A stretch of 64,000 nucleotides of DNA from Parcubacteria bacterium C7867-008. Its GTDB lineage: Bacteria; Patescibacteria; Paceibacteria; UBA9973; UBA2103. The translations under genes and the position numbers were made by a program. Location: the NCBI GenBank assembly GCA_001189215.1, contig LFCR01000002.1:1-64000 (forward strand), given 5' to 3'. The notes under the pieces are model-generated. The model saw only the letters and a program-made list of their open reading frames with translations, was not told the DNA's origin and did no database searches. Positions 49,493 to 58,087 of the stretch are shown here, in pieces. Every line of letters starts with the position of its first letter. Position 1 is the first letter of the stretch.

Positions 49493-50113
49493 TTACGTAA
49501 GTTCAAAACGGAACATCCGTTCAAGAACATCAATACTTCCTGGAATAAGATTGAAGAGCATGGGGAAGACGTAGAAGAAGATGCTTCCACCAATAAAGAA
49601 TGGCGCACACAATATACCGAGAATATAAGAAACGGGAGTAAGTGTCATACGGATATGCGCCTGCTTCAAGAACCGTGATGAAAGTTCATGATGTAGCTCA
49701 GGACGCTTTAGCACATGTAGGAACATAGCTTTCGCTAACAGACTCACTATTAAGATAGTGAAGCCGTAAATGATTGCAGCTACAGAACTGTATGGGTGTT
49801 CACCAACCATATGCGCAACAAATGGAATGAAGACTACAAACAACAGGTAGAGGAGATTGAGAAGATTCAGTCCACGATCAACTTTCTTTGTAAGGGTGTG
49901 AAATAGATAGTTGTGGTTGATCCAGAACACACTGATAACCAGGAAGCTCAGTGCAAAGCTGGCAAACAACGGCCACAACTCAGCCAATTGCATGAGTAGC
50001 TCTTGATTGCTTATTTCACCAGCAAATTCCGGTAGCTTTATATCAATAACAAGTATGGTGAGAACGATTGCAAAGACGCCGTCACTCAGAAATTCAACGC
50101 GTGTTTTATCCAT
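49493..50113 (-). CDS. TMEM175-family potassium channel-like membrane protein
   Basis: This 206-residue protein starts MDKTRVEFLSDGVFAIVLTI with LVIDIKLPE; FSDGVFAI-type helix 1 is the hallmark of TMEM175 (DUF1211), whose bacterial members are tetrameric K+ channels with six helices. Other helices are LFASFALSFLVISVFWINHN and SVAAIIYGFTILIVSLLAKA. TATGCT 6 nt upstream sets the start at 50113. It is divergent from the VOC gene. Confidence 0.9.
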   Translation of the reverse strand: MDKTRVEFLSDGVFAIVLTILVIDIKLPEFAGEISNQELLMQLAELWPLFASFALSFLVISVFWINHNYLFHTLTKKVDRGLNLLNLLYLLFVVFIPFVAHMVGEHPYSSVAAIIYGFTILIVSLLAKAMFLHVLKRPELHHELSSRFLKQAHIRMTLTPVSYILGILCAPFFIGGSIFFYVFPMLFNLIPGSIDVLERMFRFELT

Positions 50114-50119
50114 ACCGGA

Positions 50120-50125
50120 AGCATA
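50120..50125 (-). promoter_or_regulatory. leaderless -10 box for the TMEM175-like gene
   Basis: TATGCT, 6 nt, ATG (50113). Confidence 0.5.
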
Positions 50126-50174
50126 GCAGATAGAGTTCATGGCTTATACTTGCCCTATCAATAACTATATTTGT

Positions 50175-50525
50175 ATGTTCAAAGGACTTCGCTCAGTAAT
50201 ATATCCGTCCACAGACTTAGAGGCAGACAAGAAATTCTGGGAAGAGGTTACGGGAATAAAACCTTATTTTGATCAACCGTATTACGTTGGTTTCGATATT
50301 AATGGATCAGAATTAGGTCTTGATCCAAACGCCTCAAAAGAAGGTCTAACCTACCCTGTTACGTATTGGCGCGTAGTAGATACGAAAGTCGCATCAGAAA
50401 AGATCCTAGCGAGCGGTGCATCTATTAACTCAGAAGCTAAAGATGTTGGTGGTGGCATGATGATGGCTACCTTTAAAGATAAGGCAGGCAATATATTCGG
50501 TATCATCGAACACGGTTCAGAATAA
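50175..50525 (+). CDS. VOC superfamily (glyoxalase-like) protein
   Basis: This 116-residue protein starts MFKGLRSVIYPSTDLEADKK. Two beta-alpha-beta-beta-beta units are visible: the first with FWEEVTGIKPYFDQPYYVGF, the second ending ATFKDKAGNIFGIIEHGS. Glu in the last strand fits a VOC metal ligand. Substrate unknown; relatives include lyases, dioxygenases and antibiotic-binding proteins. A TATACT-like box (GGCTTATACTTGCC) is about 30 nt upstream, so this one has a short leader. Confidence 0.8.
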   Translation: MFKGLRSVIYPSTDLEADKKFWEEVTGIKPYFDQPYYVGFDINGSELGLDPNASKEGLTYPVTYWRVVDTKVASEKILASGASINSEAKDVGGGMMMATFKDKAGNIFGIIEHGSE

Positions 50526-50527
50526 AA

Positions 50528-50552
50528 AATCAGGCCACCCGTCGGGGTGGCC
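50528..50552 (-). terminator. terminator overlapping the end of the DUF5715 gene
   Basis: AGGCCACCC pairs with GGGTGGCCT and is followed by GATTTTTTATT on the minus strand. The stem encodes the last codons of the gene. Confidence 0.75.
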
Positions 50553-51273
50553 TGCGCACAGAGGGAGAGGACAGAGCCCTCGTCACCTTTGGCGGAATGA
50601 ACATGACGTGGAACACTTTTTGCCTATGTTCCTCCGTTGCTTCGACGACGTTCTGTCGTTCGAGCTGTTTGAATTTCGTTCGCAGCCACCGAAGCTCACG
50701 CTCCGAGAGGCCGATCTTAGCGATGTCGACCGTTGCGCCGGTCGGGTGCGAAGATCGACGCGGCCCTGTTTTGGACACTGCCGCATTTCCGTTCTTCCTC
50801 CCCAGCTGCTGCTGTCGCTCCGTGGAGCGGACGGCAGAGTTGATCTGCAGAGGGTGGTGGAACGTCGAGTAGAAGTCGCCACTCAGGTTCAGTAACGCAG
50901 TGTTCACGTAAGGGCGGACGTAACGATACTTTTTCTTGAGTCGATGATCCACCCTGAGCGCCCGATTCGTTGAAATCGGGACCAACGCACCGCTCTTCTT
51001 GAGCGCGGCGAGCTGTCGTTCATTCAGTCGAGAGAAGTCGGCCAGATCCGCGACGCGGTTCTGCTTCCGGAGCGCTGCAGCCGATCCCTTGAGAGGGTCA
51101 ACACGGCGTGGTGGACACTTCACCGCCTTATGGCCCTTGCGCGCCTTGGAAGGAACGCATTTGGCTGCGAGGGTCTTGTGCCCTTTGCCGTGATTAGCGG
51201 ACTGAGCTTGCTTGGCTGCGACAGGAGCTGCCGCAAGCATCAGGCTCAGAGCGAGTGCGAGGACAACTTTCAA
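50530..51273 (-). CDS. exported DUF5715-like protein
   Basis: This 247-residue protein has a signal peptide (VVLALALSLMLAAAPVAA). A long Lys/Arg/His-rich stretch follows, then a conserved domain: LQINSAVRSTERQQQLGRKN with GNAAVSKTGPRRSSHPTGAT, VDIAKIGLSERELRWLRTKF, and EHRQKVFHVMFIP. The HPTGATVDI and FHVMF parts resemble DUF5715 and the D-Ala-D-Ala carboxypeptidase-like fold. The start is a TTG at 51273 preceded by GGAGACGAA. Consensus promoter upstream; cassette type. Confidence 0.75.
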   Translation of the reverse strand: MKVVLALALSLMLAAAPVAAKQAQSANHGKGHKTLAAKCVPSKARKGHKAVKCPPRRVDPLKGSAAALRKQNRVADLADFSRLNERQLAALKKSGALVPISTNRALRVDHRLKKKYRYVRPYVNTALLNLSGDFYSTFHHPLQINSAVRSTERQQQLGRKNGNAAVSKTGPRRSSHPTGATVDIAKIGLSERELRWLRTKFKQLERQNVVEATEEHRQKVFHVMFIPPKVTRALSSPSVRRPPRRVA

Positions 51274-51326
51274 ATTCGTCTCCAGTTTTGTGCCTATACG
51301 GAGTGTATAGACTACATCCAATATCT

Positions 51327-51354
51327 ATTATCATACATAATAGGATAATGTCAA
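51327..51354 (-). promoter_or_regulatory. consensus sigma70 promoter of the DUF5715 gene
   Basis: TTGACA (51349-51354), 16-bp spacer, GATAAT (51327-51332). ATTATC and GATAAT also form an inverted repeat around the core promoter. Confidence 0.7.
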
Positions 51355-51358
51355 GTAC

Positions 51359-52492
51359 CTACTGTACGGTCTTGTTGAGGAATTCGTGGACTCCTAAATA
51401 GGCTATGAGGGTATCAAATGGCAGGGTCTCTAGTCGAGCAACTTCTGCATTTAGGAACTGTATAGACTGAGCAAACGGCTTATCTAGCTCATCCGCTTCC
51501 CCTTCAAAATATCTAAATTCCTTTGCGATCTCTGCTTTAAGTCCCTCTGGTTCAATACCGTTCAATTCATCAAGAAAATGTCTTTTGCGACTCTCTGCAA
51601 ATCCTGGCTGTATTTGCATGGTGCCTAACAGCTTAAGCCGATACGCTTCTTCATTATCACCAACCGTACCTAATCGGATTGCTTCAATAATATTACTGTT
51701 ATCTTCAATAGCGAGCTGACGTCCACTCTTAAGAAGTTTCTCTGATCCATCGATACCAAAGTCTGCAAGATCTGCGAGTGCGAGATAGCGTGTGGTGAGT
51801 GGGGTTTCTTTGGTTAGGAGTTTCTGAGTTACTCCCTCTTCCAGACTGAAACTTGGGATGGTGACATTAATAATTTCGACATCCTGATCAGGATCAACGG
51901 TATATACCGCTTCTTTACCAGCTTTTATAAGTGCATTGTTTGCAGCTTCTTTTACTGTGGTGATGCGCGCAGCACTGCGCTTTTCACCATCTCCAGTCTT
52001 TCGCTTGCGGAGACCCTTCTCCGTACGTTCAAATACATGTTCTGCATCATGCCCAGCAGCTGCAAGAATTGCATTTGCTTTTTCTTCTGACGAAATACGC
52101 CCTGATTGAAATGTATTTGTTATCTGTATGAATCGTTCAACCCGTGCTGTTACCAACTCACTGTGTTCCCTATTATGAAATGCGAGCTTTACGTCTTGAT
52201 TTTCGGGACTACCATACTTCACTTCAACAAGATCAAGAAGAATCTCGCGAGTTACTTCTGTTATCTTCTCTCGTAGTGCGTCACCTTCAAGACCTTCCAG
52301 TGCACCTTCACCAAGAAGTGTAGCTATCTTCACATCAACTGATTCAGTTAATGCTTTACTCTCACGTTCCTGACGATCATTAGGATCTTCTAAATAGGAA
52401 GGAATCTTTTCTGCACCTGCAGTTTCAGGTGTTGCTACTTGTTTCGCAGCTTTAGGTGTTTCGTGTATTCCGTTGAAGCCTCCTTCACTCAT
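51359..52492 (-). CDS. HD-domain-like phosphohydrolase candidate
   Basis: This 377-residue protein has a low-complexity acidic N-terminus. The central helical domain contains FHNREHSELVTARVERFIQI and ILAAAGHDAEHVFERTEKGL, the HN-H...HD arrangement of metal-dependent HD phosphohydrolases; a later NSNIIEAIRLG helix could give the final Asp. The remainder is helical. No nucleotide substrate can be assigned. TACCAT 6 nt before the ATG supports the start. Confidence 0.65.
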   Translation of the reverse strand: MSEGGFNGIHETPKAAKQVATPETAGAEKIPSYLEDPNDRQERESKALTESVDVKIATLLGEGALEGLEGDALREKITEVTREILLDLVEVKYGSPENQDVKLAFHNREHSELVTARVERFIQITNTFQSGRISSEEKANAILAAAGHDAEHVFERTEKGLRKRKTGDGEKRSAARITTVKEAANNALIKAGKEAVYTVDPDQDVEIINVTIPSFSLEEGVTQKLLTKETPLTTRYLALADLADFGIDGSEKLLKSGRQLAIEDNSNIIEAIRLGTVGDNEEAYRLKLLGTMQIQPGFAESRKRHFLDELNGIEPEGLKAEIAKEFRYFEGEADELDKPFAQSIQFLNAEVARLETLPFDTLIAYLGVHEFLNKTVQ

Positions 52493-52498
52493 GGCCTG

Positions 52499-52504
52499 AT
52501 GGTA
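52499..52504 (-). promoter_or_regulatory. leaderless -10 box for the HD-like gene
   Basis: TACCAT, 6 nt, ATG (52492). Confidence 0.5.
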
Positions 52505-52540
52505 TCACATTGATGCAGCCTAAAAGATAGCTGATAAATA

Positions 52541-52569
52541 TTGACAAGCATATAATTATACGTATTATA
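52541..52569 (+). promoter_or_regulatory. consensus sigma70 promoter of the 52602 gene
   Basis: TTGACA (52541-52546), then TATTAT (52563-52568, 16-bp spacer) or ATTATA one base later. One of the strongest promoters in the window. Confidence 0.7.
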
Positions 52570-52601
52570 TGTTCAGGTCTTACTGTTCCAGGGGAATAGA
52601 C

Positions 52602-52751
52602 ATGGGTCGCTCGATTATGACGGTCAAAGGCTGGAAAGCCATAGTGATGGGTGCATACCATCTGGCGGAATACGCCCGCGACTACTACTTCAGCCGACAC
52701 GGCGTCTGCACCGGCGTCAGTGACGAATACCTCACCGGCCGATACCGGTAA
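52602..52751 (+). CDS. small cassette protein with Shine-Dalgarno
   Basis: This 49-residue protein has IMTVKGWKAIVMGAYHLAEY followed by ARDYYFSRHGVCTGVSDEYL. AGGGGAA precedes the ATG at 52602; consensus promoter upstream and terminator downstream frame it as a complete mini-gene. No family recognised. The amphipathic helix and single Cys do not suggest a specific role. Confidence 0.6.
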   Translation: MGRSIMTVKGWKAIVMGAYHLAEYARDYYFSRHGVCTGVSDEYLTGRYR

Positions 52752-52763
52752 ACAACCACCAAC

Positions 52764-52802
52764 AACCCACTGCGGAGTCCCACCCGCCAGTGGGTTCTCT
52801 GT
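52764..52802 (+). terminator. terminator of the 52602 gene
   Basis: AACCCACTG pairs with CAGTGGGTT around a 15-nt loop and is followed by CTCTGTTTG. Confidence 0.65.
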
Positions 52803-52814
52803 TTGTATAGCGAA

Positions 52815-54029
52815 CTAAATTTCACTCGAGAGCGAGTAGATAGGAGCGATCATCGCGAGCGCGAACACACCAACGAATGCACCAATGAAGAGCATGAGCA
52901 TCGGTTCGATGATGGTTGAGAGATCCTTAGTGCGATCTTCCACATCCACTTCATAGTATTCAGCTACCTGTCCAAGCATGTCTGATACCTTACCGGTCTC
53001 CTCACCCACCGCGATCATGTCGGTAAAGAGGATGGGATAGAGCTTTGGATATGATTCAAATGTCGCCGAAAGCGGTTCACCTTTCTTTACGCGTTCTGCT
53101 GCTTCAACAAGTACGTGGCCGAATACATTGTCTCCAACCACTTCAGATGCGATCTGTATTGCGGATAGCATTTCAACGCCAGAAGATAGGAGTGAAGAAA
53201 GCGTACGTGCAGCACGTGCACCCATAGTCTCACGGGTCAGTTCACCAATAACAGGAATACGCAGTGCAACCGTAAGCATGACCGCGCTACCTACCTTTGA
53301 TTTTATGAACGACATAAACCCACCAATCACCACAACAAATCCGATGACCACTATAATCACATTCTTAACCACAAAGTCAGACATATCAATGATTACGCGT
53401 GTGGCAAGGGGCAGTTCGCTACCAAACGAGGCAAAGGTGCTTGCGAGTGTTGGTACCACGAAGATGAGCATGAGCACACCGATGATCGCGATAGCCACGA
53501 GAATGATCGATGGATAGATCATTGCTCCCTTTACCTTCTTGGTGAGTTGCTCGGATCGATCCATCTGACGAGCCACCACTTTAAGTGCTTCAGAGAGTTT
53601 TCCTGACTCCTCACCTGCTTTGGTCATCGCAATAAAGAGCGGTGAGAATACTTTCGGGAACTGCTGGAGTCCCTCGTGGAAAGAAAGACCTGACTTCACG
53701 GATGACTCAAGCGAAGTCGTAATCGTCTTAAGATATTTATTGTTTGACTGCCTCTCGATAACAGAGAGCGCACGTGAAAGCGTGAGGCCTGCAGAAAGCA
53801 TCGCAGAAAGGTTCTTCGTGAACGTGATGCGCTGCTCATTCTTGATGCGACCATGACCAAACTGAATACTGCCGAGTGACGAAAGACCACCACTCTTTGC
53901 TTCTTCTACGGAAATAACACTCTCACCCGCTTTCTCAATGTCTTCGTATACAGCAAAACGAGTTGGCGCTTCAATAACACGCTTAGATTGTGATCCATCG
54001 GCCTGCTTTACTACGACCTGGAATTTCAT
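52815..54029 (-). CDS. pilC: type IV pilus inner-membrane platform protein PilC (GspF family)
   Basis: This 404-residue protein has two T2SSF domains. The first is RITFTKNLSAMLSAGLTLSR with FHEGLQQFPKVFSPLFIAMT and AGEESGKLSEALKVV. The second is ARTLSSLLSSGVEMLSAIQI with AVGEETGKVSDMLGQVAEYY. Three hydrophobic helices are present, including SIILVAIAIIGVLMLIFVVP. It couples the PilB ATPase to pilin assembly. It follows pilB by 27 nt but has its own TACGAT box 6 nt before the ATG. Confidence 0.94.
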   Translation of the reverse strand: MKFQVVVKQADGSQSKRVIEAPTRFAVYEDIEKAGESVISVEEAKSGGLSSLGSIQFGHGRIKNEQRITFTKNLSAMLSAGLTLSRALSVIERQSNNKYLKTITTSLESSVKSGLSFHEGLQQFPKVFSPLFIAMTKAGEESGKLSEALKVVARQMDRSEQLTKKVKGAMIYPSIILVAIAIIGVLMLIFVVPTLASTFASFGSELPLATRVIIDMSDFVVKNVIIVVIGFVVVIGGFMSFIKSKVGSAVMLTVALRIPVIGELTRETMGARAARTLSSLLSSGVEMLSAIQIASEVVGDNVFGHVLVEAAERVKKGEPLSATFESYPKLYPILFTDMIAVGEETGKVSDMLGQVAEYYEVDVEDRTKDLSTIIEPMLMLFIGAFVGVFALAMIAPIYSLSSEI

Positions 54030-54035
54030 ATCGCT

Positions 54036-54041
54036 ATCGTA
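54036..54041 (-). promoter_or_regulatory. leaderless -10 box for pilC
   Basis: TACGAT, 6 nt, ATG (54029). Confidence 0.5.
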
Positions 54042-54056
54042 GCACGCGTGTGCACG

Positions 54057-55808
54057 CTATTCAGAAATAACCCGAAGAACTTCTTCCAAAGAAGTGACAC
54101 CGCGCGCTGCTTTATACAACCCATCTTCCAGCATGGTGAGCATTCCTTCCTTGCGCGCCTGTTCTTCAATCGCATCTGGTGCAGCATTGTGAATAATAAG
54201 GTCACGAATGGTTGATGAGACTGACAATACCTCATGAATACCGATACGACTCTTGTATCCATCTTCACATTCAGCAGATGCTTTAGGGCGGAAGAACGGA
54301 ATCTGATCAATACTTGTTCCCTTTGCAACAAGTTTCTCGTCAATGAGAGACTGTAGTGCTGATTCAAACTTATCTTTCGTGGCAATCTTTCCACGTGCAG
54401 TTGCATCTGGCGTATAGGTTTCCTTGTCTTCGCAAAGACGTCGCACCAGACGTTGTCCCACGATCAACCGCAGTGTTGAAACAAGGAGAAACGGCTCAAC
54501 ACCCATATCCATAAGGCGTGGGATGGCACCGGACGCTGAGTTGGTGTGGATAGTAGAAAGTACCACGTGTCCCGTAAGTGCAGCATTGATAGCAAGTGAT
54601 GCCGTCTCCTTGTCGCGAATCTCACCCACCATGATGATGTTTGGATCCTGACGAAGAAGTGCACGCAGACCGTCGGCAAATGTAAAGCCAATCGCAGGAT
54701 TCACCTGCGTCTGATTCACACGCTTCATCTGATACTCGATCGGATCTTCAATCGTTGAGATGTTTACATCAGGTTGATTGAGAATATCCAGAATCGTATA
54801 CAGCGTTGTTGTCTTACCAGAACCTGTAGGACCAGATACGAGAATGATACCGGTGGTGGTTTTCATTGCTCCATGTATGCGCTCCATGGTCTCTCCGTGG
54901 AATCCAAGAGACTCGAGACTGAACCCTTCTCCTGTCTCGCGAAGCAAACGCATAACAATCTTCTCTCCATAATAGGTTGGGAGCAGCGACACACGGAAGG
55001 AAACCTTATCTGCATCGGTCTCCATCTTGAAACGACCGTCTTGTGGAAGACGCTTCTCATCGAGCTTTAGATTAGAGAGCACTTTAATACGTGCGGTGAT
55101 ACCAGACGTTGCCTGTTTTGGAAGCGTCATCGCATCGTGAAGCGTCCCATCGATACGATATCTAACGAGTACCTCCATCTCCATGGGTTCAATGTGAATA
55201 TCTGACGCACCCTGTATGATCGCGTGACGGAGCAAGGTATCAACAATACGTACGATAGGCAGATCTTCTGCCATCTTCTTAAGTTCATCACCAGACTTCT
55301 CTTCACCATCTGCTTCTCGCACTAGAGTAAGTTTTCCAGCTTCAGTGGTAATGAGATCACCGAACTCCTCTTTCAAGGATTTCTGATACTGCATCAACGA
55401 ATGCTTGATAGAGTCATCATCGGTAAGACGAGGAAGAATCTTAAGACCTGTCTTCTTACGTACGGAATCAATAGCAGGTAGATCCTCGGTATCGAGCATC
55501 GCCACTTCAAGTTCCTGTCCATTCCTACGGAACCCGATAATATTGTGCGTACGCGCGATTGGTTCAGGAATGAGCGTAAGTATTTCAAGCGGAATCTTTA
55601 AATCCTTGAGATTAACAAACGGAATACCAAGCACGTAAGCCTTAATACGACGGAGTGCATCTGTAGTGAGCGCACCTTGCGATACGAGAATGTCTCCGAG
55701 AGATTGTTTGCGTTGTTTCCCTTCCGCTTCTGCAGCTTCAACCTCCTGCCGTGCAACAAGGCCGGAGTCTAGAATAAATGCTTTTAGTTCGCTTTCAGCA
55801 ACTTGCAT
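54057..55808 (-). CDS. pilB: type IV pilus assembly ATPase PilB (GspE family)
   Basis: In this 583-residue protein the N-terminal MshEN/T2SSE_N domain contains GDILVSQGALTTDALRRIKA and VNLKDLKIPLEILTLIPEPI. The ATPase has Walker A GPTGSGKTTTLYTI, Asp box TIEDPIEYQMKRVNQTQVNP, Walker B RALLRQDPNIIMVGEIRDKE and His box LTGHVVLSTIHTNSA. The usual four-Cys zinc site near the C-terminus is reduced to RRLCEDKE and AECEDGYKSRIGIHEVL. It powers pilus extension. Confidence 0.94.
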   Translation of the reverse strand: MQVAESELKAFILDSGLVARQEVEAAEAEGKQRKQSLGDILVSQGALTTDALRRIKAYVLGIPFVNLKDLKIPLEILTLIPEPIARTHNIIGFRRNGQELEVAMLDTEDLPAIDSVRKKTGLKILPRLTDDDSIKHSLMQYQKSLKEEFGDLITTEAGKLTLVREADGEEKSGDELKKMAEDLPIVRIVDTLLRHAIIQGASDIHIEPMEMEVLVRYRIDGTLHDAMTLPKQATSGITARIKVLSNLKLDEKRLPQDGRFKMETDADKVSFRVSLLPTYYGEKIVMRLLRETGEGFSLESLGFHGETMERIHGAMKTTTGIILVSGPTGSGKTTTLYTILDILNQPDVNISTIEDPIEYQMKRVNQTQVNPAIGFTFADGLRALLRQDPNIIMVGEIRDKETASLAINAALTGHVVLSTIHTNSASGAIPRLMDMGVEPFLLVSTLRLIVGQRLVRRLCEDKETYTPDATARGKIATKDKFESALQSLIDEKLVAKGTSIDQIPFFRPKASAECEDGYKSRIGIHEVLSVSSTIRDLIIHNAAPDAIEEQARKEGMLTMLEDGLYKAARGVTSLEEVLRVISE

Positions 55809-55830
55809 AGAGTACGTACATAAAAGTATA

Positions 55831-55858
55831 GCGCGCCGCGAAACAAATCGCGGCGCGC
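55831..55858 (-). terminator. terminator after the TetR gene / before pilB
   Basis: GCGCGCCGCG pairs perfectly with CGCGGCGCGC around an 8-nt A-rich loop. Confidence 0.7.
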
Positions 55859-55884
55859 ATAGTGATGATGTCGGGAAAACACGC

Positions 55885-56490
55885 TTACCCGAACAGCGGG
55901 CTCAGCCGCGCACTAAGTTCTTGTCTCATGAGTCCCGGCATATCACTCGTGTACGGCACTGGTCTGCAGAGATCACAATGGATACTCAAGATCGCACCGC
56001 CGATTGACGGTGAGACCGTGGCAAACTCTTCAAGCACACGCACCGCTTCGGCGATACGCTCGTTGACCAGATTCATGACCGCTTCACTTCCTGCGTACGC
56101 GCAACTGAGTTGCGAACGCAGGATATTCAGTCGTGCAGATTCGTAGTCTATGCTGAGGATACTGATGATGGTCTCCGAGGGAGACAGCTGCGACGCATCA
56201 AGTGACCGGGCCACACTGTCATATTCCAGAAGGTCATCCTTTGAAATGACCACAAAAACCTCTTCCTTGCCCCCGAAGGAGTTAAAAACGGCACCTGTAG
56301 ACATCCCACAGGTGGCGACCACATCCCGAATAGTGGTCCCCTCATAGGGTCGTTCGGAGAAGAGCTTCCGGGCAGCGCTGAGCACTTTGTTACGCGTTTC
56401 GCGTTTGGCATCTGCTCTGGTGACGCCCGGAGACAACTTCTGATTAGCCATTTGACAAATTCCCTGTTTCTGTTGATCTGGGGAAACCAT
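55885..56490 (-). CDS. TetR family transcriptional regulator
   Basis: In this 201-residue protein the HTH region is NKVLSAARKLFSERPYEGTT and IRDVVATCGMSTGAVFNSFG with GKEEVFVVI, the classic TetR_N pattern. The C-terminal ligand domain is unlike named subfamilies. The start at 56490 has AAAGGAG about 7 nt upstream; an internal ATG at 56451 is an alternative. A 17-bp inverted repeat in the promoter region is a likely operator. Regulatory target unknown. It is of cassette type and rare among CPR core genes. Confidence 0.88.
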   Translation of the reverse strand: MVSPDQQKQGICQMANQKLSPGVTRADAKRETRNKVLSAARKLFSERPYEGTTIRDVVATCGMSTGAVFNSFGGKEEVFVVISKDDLLEYDSVARSLDASQLSPSETIISILSIDYESARLNILRSQLSCAYAGSEAVMNLVNERIAEAVRVLEEFATVSPSIGGAILSIHCDLCRPVPYTSDMPGLMRQELSARLSPLFG

Positions 56491-56505
56491 ACCCTTTCTC
56501 CTTTA

Positions 56506-56534
56506 TTGACGCAATACCTATATATGGTATGTTA
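56506..56534 (+). promoter_or_regulatory. plus-strand promoter overlapping the TetR operator
   Basis: TTGACG (56506-56511), a spacer of 16-17 bp, then TATGTT (56528-56533). It is oriented toward nusA but a terminator follows within 20-40 bp. Confidence 0.5.
56514..56530. promoter_or_regulatory. candidate TetR operator, 17-bp inverted repeat
   Basis: ATACC, seven A/T bases, GGTAT. It lies 24 bp upstream of the TetR start and within the plus-strand promoter spacer, a typical place for autoregulation. Confidence 0.5.
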
Positions 56535-56548
56535 TGGGTATCTGGAAT

Positions 56549-56574
56549 GTCCGCTCTTGCGGGCCTTTCTTTTT
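56549..56574 (+). terminator. terminator/attenuator between the TetR operator region and nusA
   Basis: GTCCGC pairs with GCGGGC around TCTT and is followed by CTTTCTTTTT. With the plus-strand promoter just upstream it would yield an RNA of only about 35 nt. Confidence 0.6.
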
Positions 56575-56633
56575 AGAAATCCGTGCGTGTGCGAAAATCA
56601 TATTTATAGGGCGTACAACTAAATAACGAAGGT

Positions 56634-58082
56634 ATGTTGGATCTAAAAACAATCAACTCTGTGTTCGGGGAATTTGAAGATCGTGGAATCACCCGCGAGA
56701 TCATGATGGAAGCTATCGAAAGTGCAATGGCTACCGCATATAAGAAGGAGTACGGAAAGCGTGGTCAAGTTATCCGCGCCATGGTGGATATGAATAGTGG
56801 CACCGTTGGCTTTGAGCAGATAAAGACTATTGTGGACGATTCACTCGTTCGCTTCCCTGACGAAGACGAACTCGCTGCTGAAGAACAAGCACCTATCCGT
56901 CAGTACTTCCCTCACGAAGGTGAAGAGGTCGTACCAGAAGGTGAACTTCCTCGCTACGATGCCGAGAAGCACATGCTTCTGGAGGATGCGAAGCGTATTA
57001 AGCGCGATGCTGAGCTCGGTGGAGAGATTGTGTTCCCTCTTGAGCCACAGGACGACTTCGGTCGCATTGCGGCACAAACGGCAAAGCAGGTGGTAATCCA
57101 GAAGATTCGCGAAGCAGAGAAGAAATCTCAGCTTGAGGAGTTTGAGCACAAGAAGGGTGAGGTAGTTACTGGTATCGTGCAGCGCGTAGAGCGTGGCGCG
57201 ATCTTTATCGACCTTGGTCGTGCAACCGGTATCATCCCCTACGAGGAGCAAATTCCTGGTGAGCGCTACCGTTCTGGTGAGCGAATCTCCGCATACCTCT
57301 ATAACGTTGATGAGGGATTCCGTGGCGTATACCTCCGTCTCTCTCGTTCACATCCTAAGTTCATCATTAAACTCTTCGAAATGGAGGTACCTGAGCTCGC
57401 GTCAGGAGCTCTTGAAGTAAAGGGTATTGCTCGTGAGGCAGGTAGCCGAACGAAGATTGCAATCGCGTCTGTTGATCCGCACGTTGATCCTGTTGGCTCA
57501 CTCGTTGGTCAGCGTGGTGTTCGTGTCTCAACCGTTATGGGTGCTATCGGTGGTGAGCGCATCGACATCATTGAATGGTCTGAGGATCAGGCAGCATACA
57601 TTAAGGAGTCTCTATCACCCGCTACTGTTATGGAAGTGGAGCTTGATGAGGCAGGTCATCGTGCAGCTGTTACTGTTTCTGATGATCAGCAGTCTCTCGC
57701 AATCGGCCGCGGCGGACAAAATGTTCGTCTTGCTGCGAAGCTCACTGGTTGGAACATTGATATCGCCTCAACAGGTGGCGACAATGTAGTCGAAGCAGAC
57801 ACTAATGAAGGCGCATCCGTAGAACGTGTCGAGAACGGTGAAGAAGCTATTGTTGAGGCTGAAGCAGCACTCGAAGAAGCTGAGGAAGCATTCGAGAATG
57901 ATCCTGCCAAGGAGGCTGGCGTTGATGCTGGTGAGACTGAATCAGTTATTACTGGTGATGAAGACACTTCAGAAACAACGCTTCCTATGGAAGAAGAGGT
58001 TGCTCTCACAGACAACGCTTCTCTTTCAGATGAGCTTGAGGCTCGTGACGAAAGCACCGAAACCCTAAAAGATAACGCGTAA
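56634..58082 (+). CDS. nusA: transcription termination/antitermination factor NusA
   Basis: In this 482-residue protein the N-terminal RNA polymerase-binding domain is ITREIMMEAIESAMATAYKK. The S1 domain is EVVTGIVQRVERGAIFIDLG with IIPYEEQIPGERYRSGERI. The KH domains contain VDPVGSLVGQRGVRVSTVMG with GGERIDIIEWSED and SLAIGRGGQNVRLAAKLTGW. An acidic Glu/Ala/Thr-rich C-terminal tail of about 100 residues follows. An insertion of about 45 residues lies in the N-terminal region (QYFPHEGEEVVPEGELPRYD). Confidence 0.95.
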   Translation: MLDLKTINSVFGEFEDRGITREIMMEAIESAMATAYKKEYGKRGQVIRAMVDMNSGTVGFEQIKTIVDDSLVRFPDEDELAAEEQAPIRQYFPHEGEEVVPEGELPRYDAEKHMLLEDAKRIKRDAELGGEIVFPLEPQDDFGRIAAQTAKQVVIQKIREAEKKSQLEEFEHKKGEVVTGIVQRVERGAIFIDLGRATGIIPYEEQIPGERYRSGERISAYLYNVDEGFRGVYLRLSRSHPKFIIKLFEMEVPELASGALEVKGIAREAGSRTKIAIASVDPHVDPVGSLVGQRGVRVSTVMGAIGGERIDIIEWSEDQAAYIKESLSPATVMEVELDEAGHRAAVTVSDDQQSLAIGRGGQNVRLAAKLTGWNIDIASTGGDNVVEADTNEGASVERVENGEEAIVEAEAALEEAEEAFENDPAKEAGVDAGETESVITGDEDTSETTLPMEEEVALTDNASLSDELEARDESTETLKDNA

Positions 58083-58087
58083 CGCAC

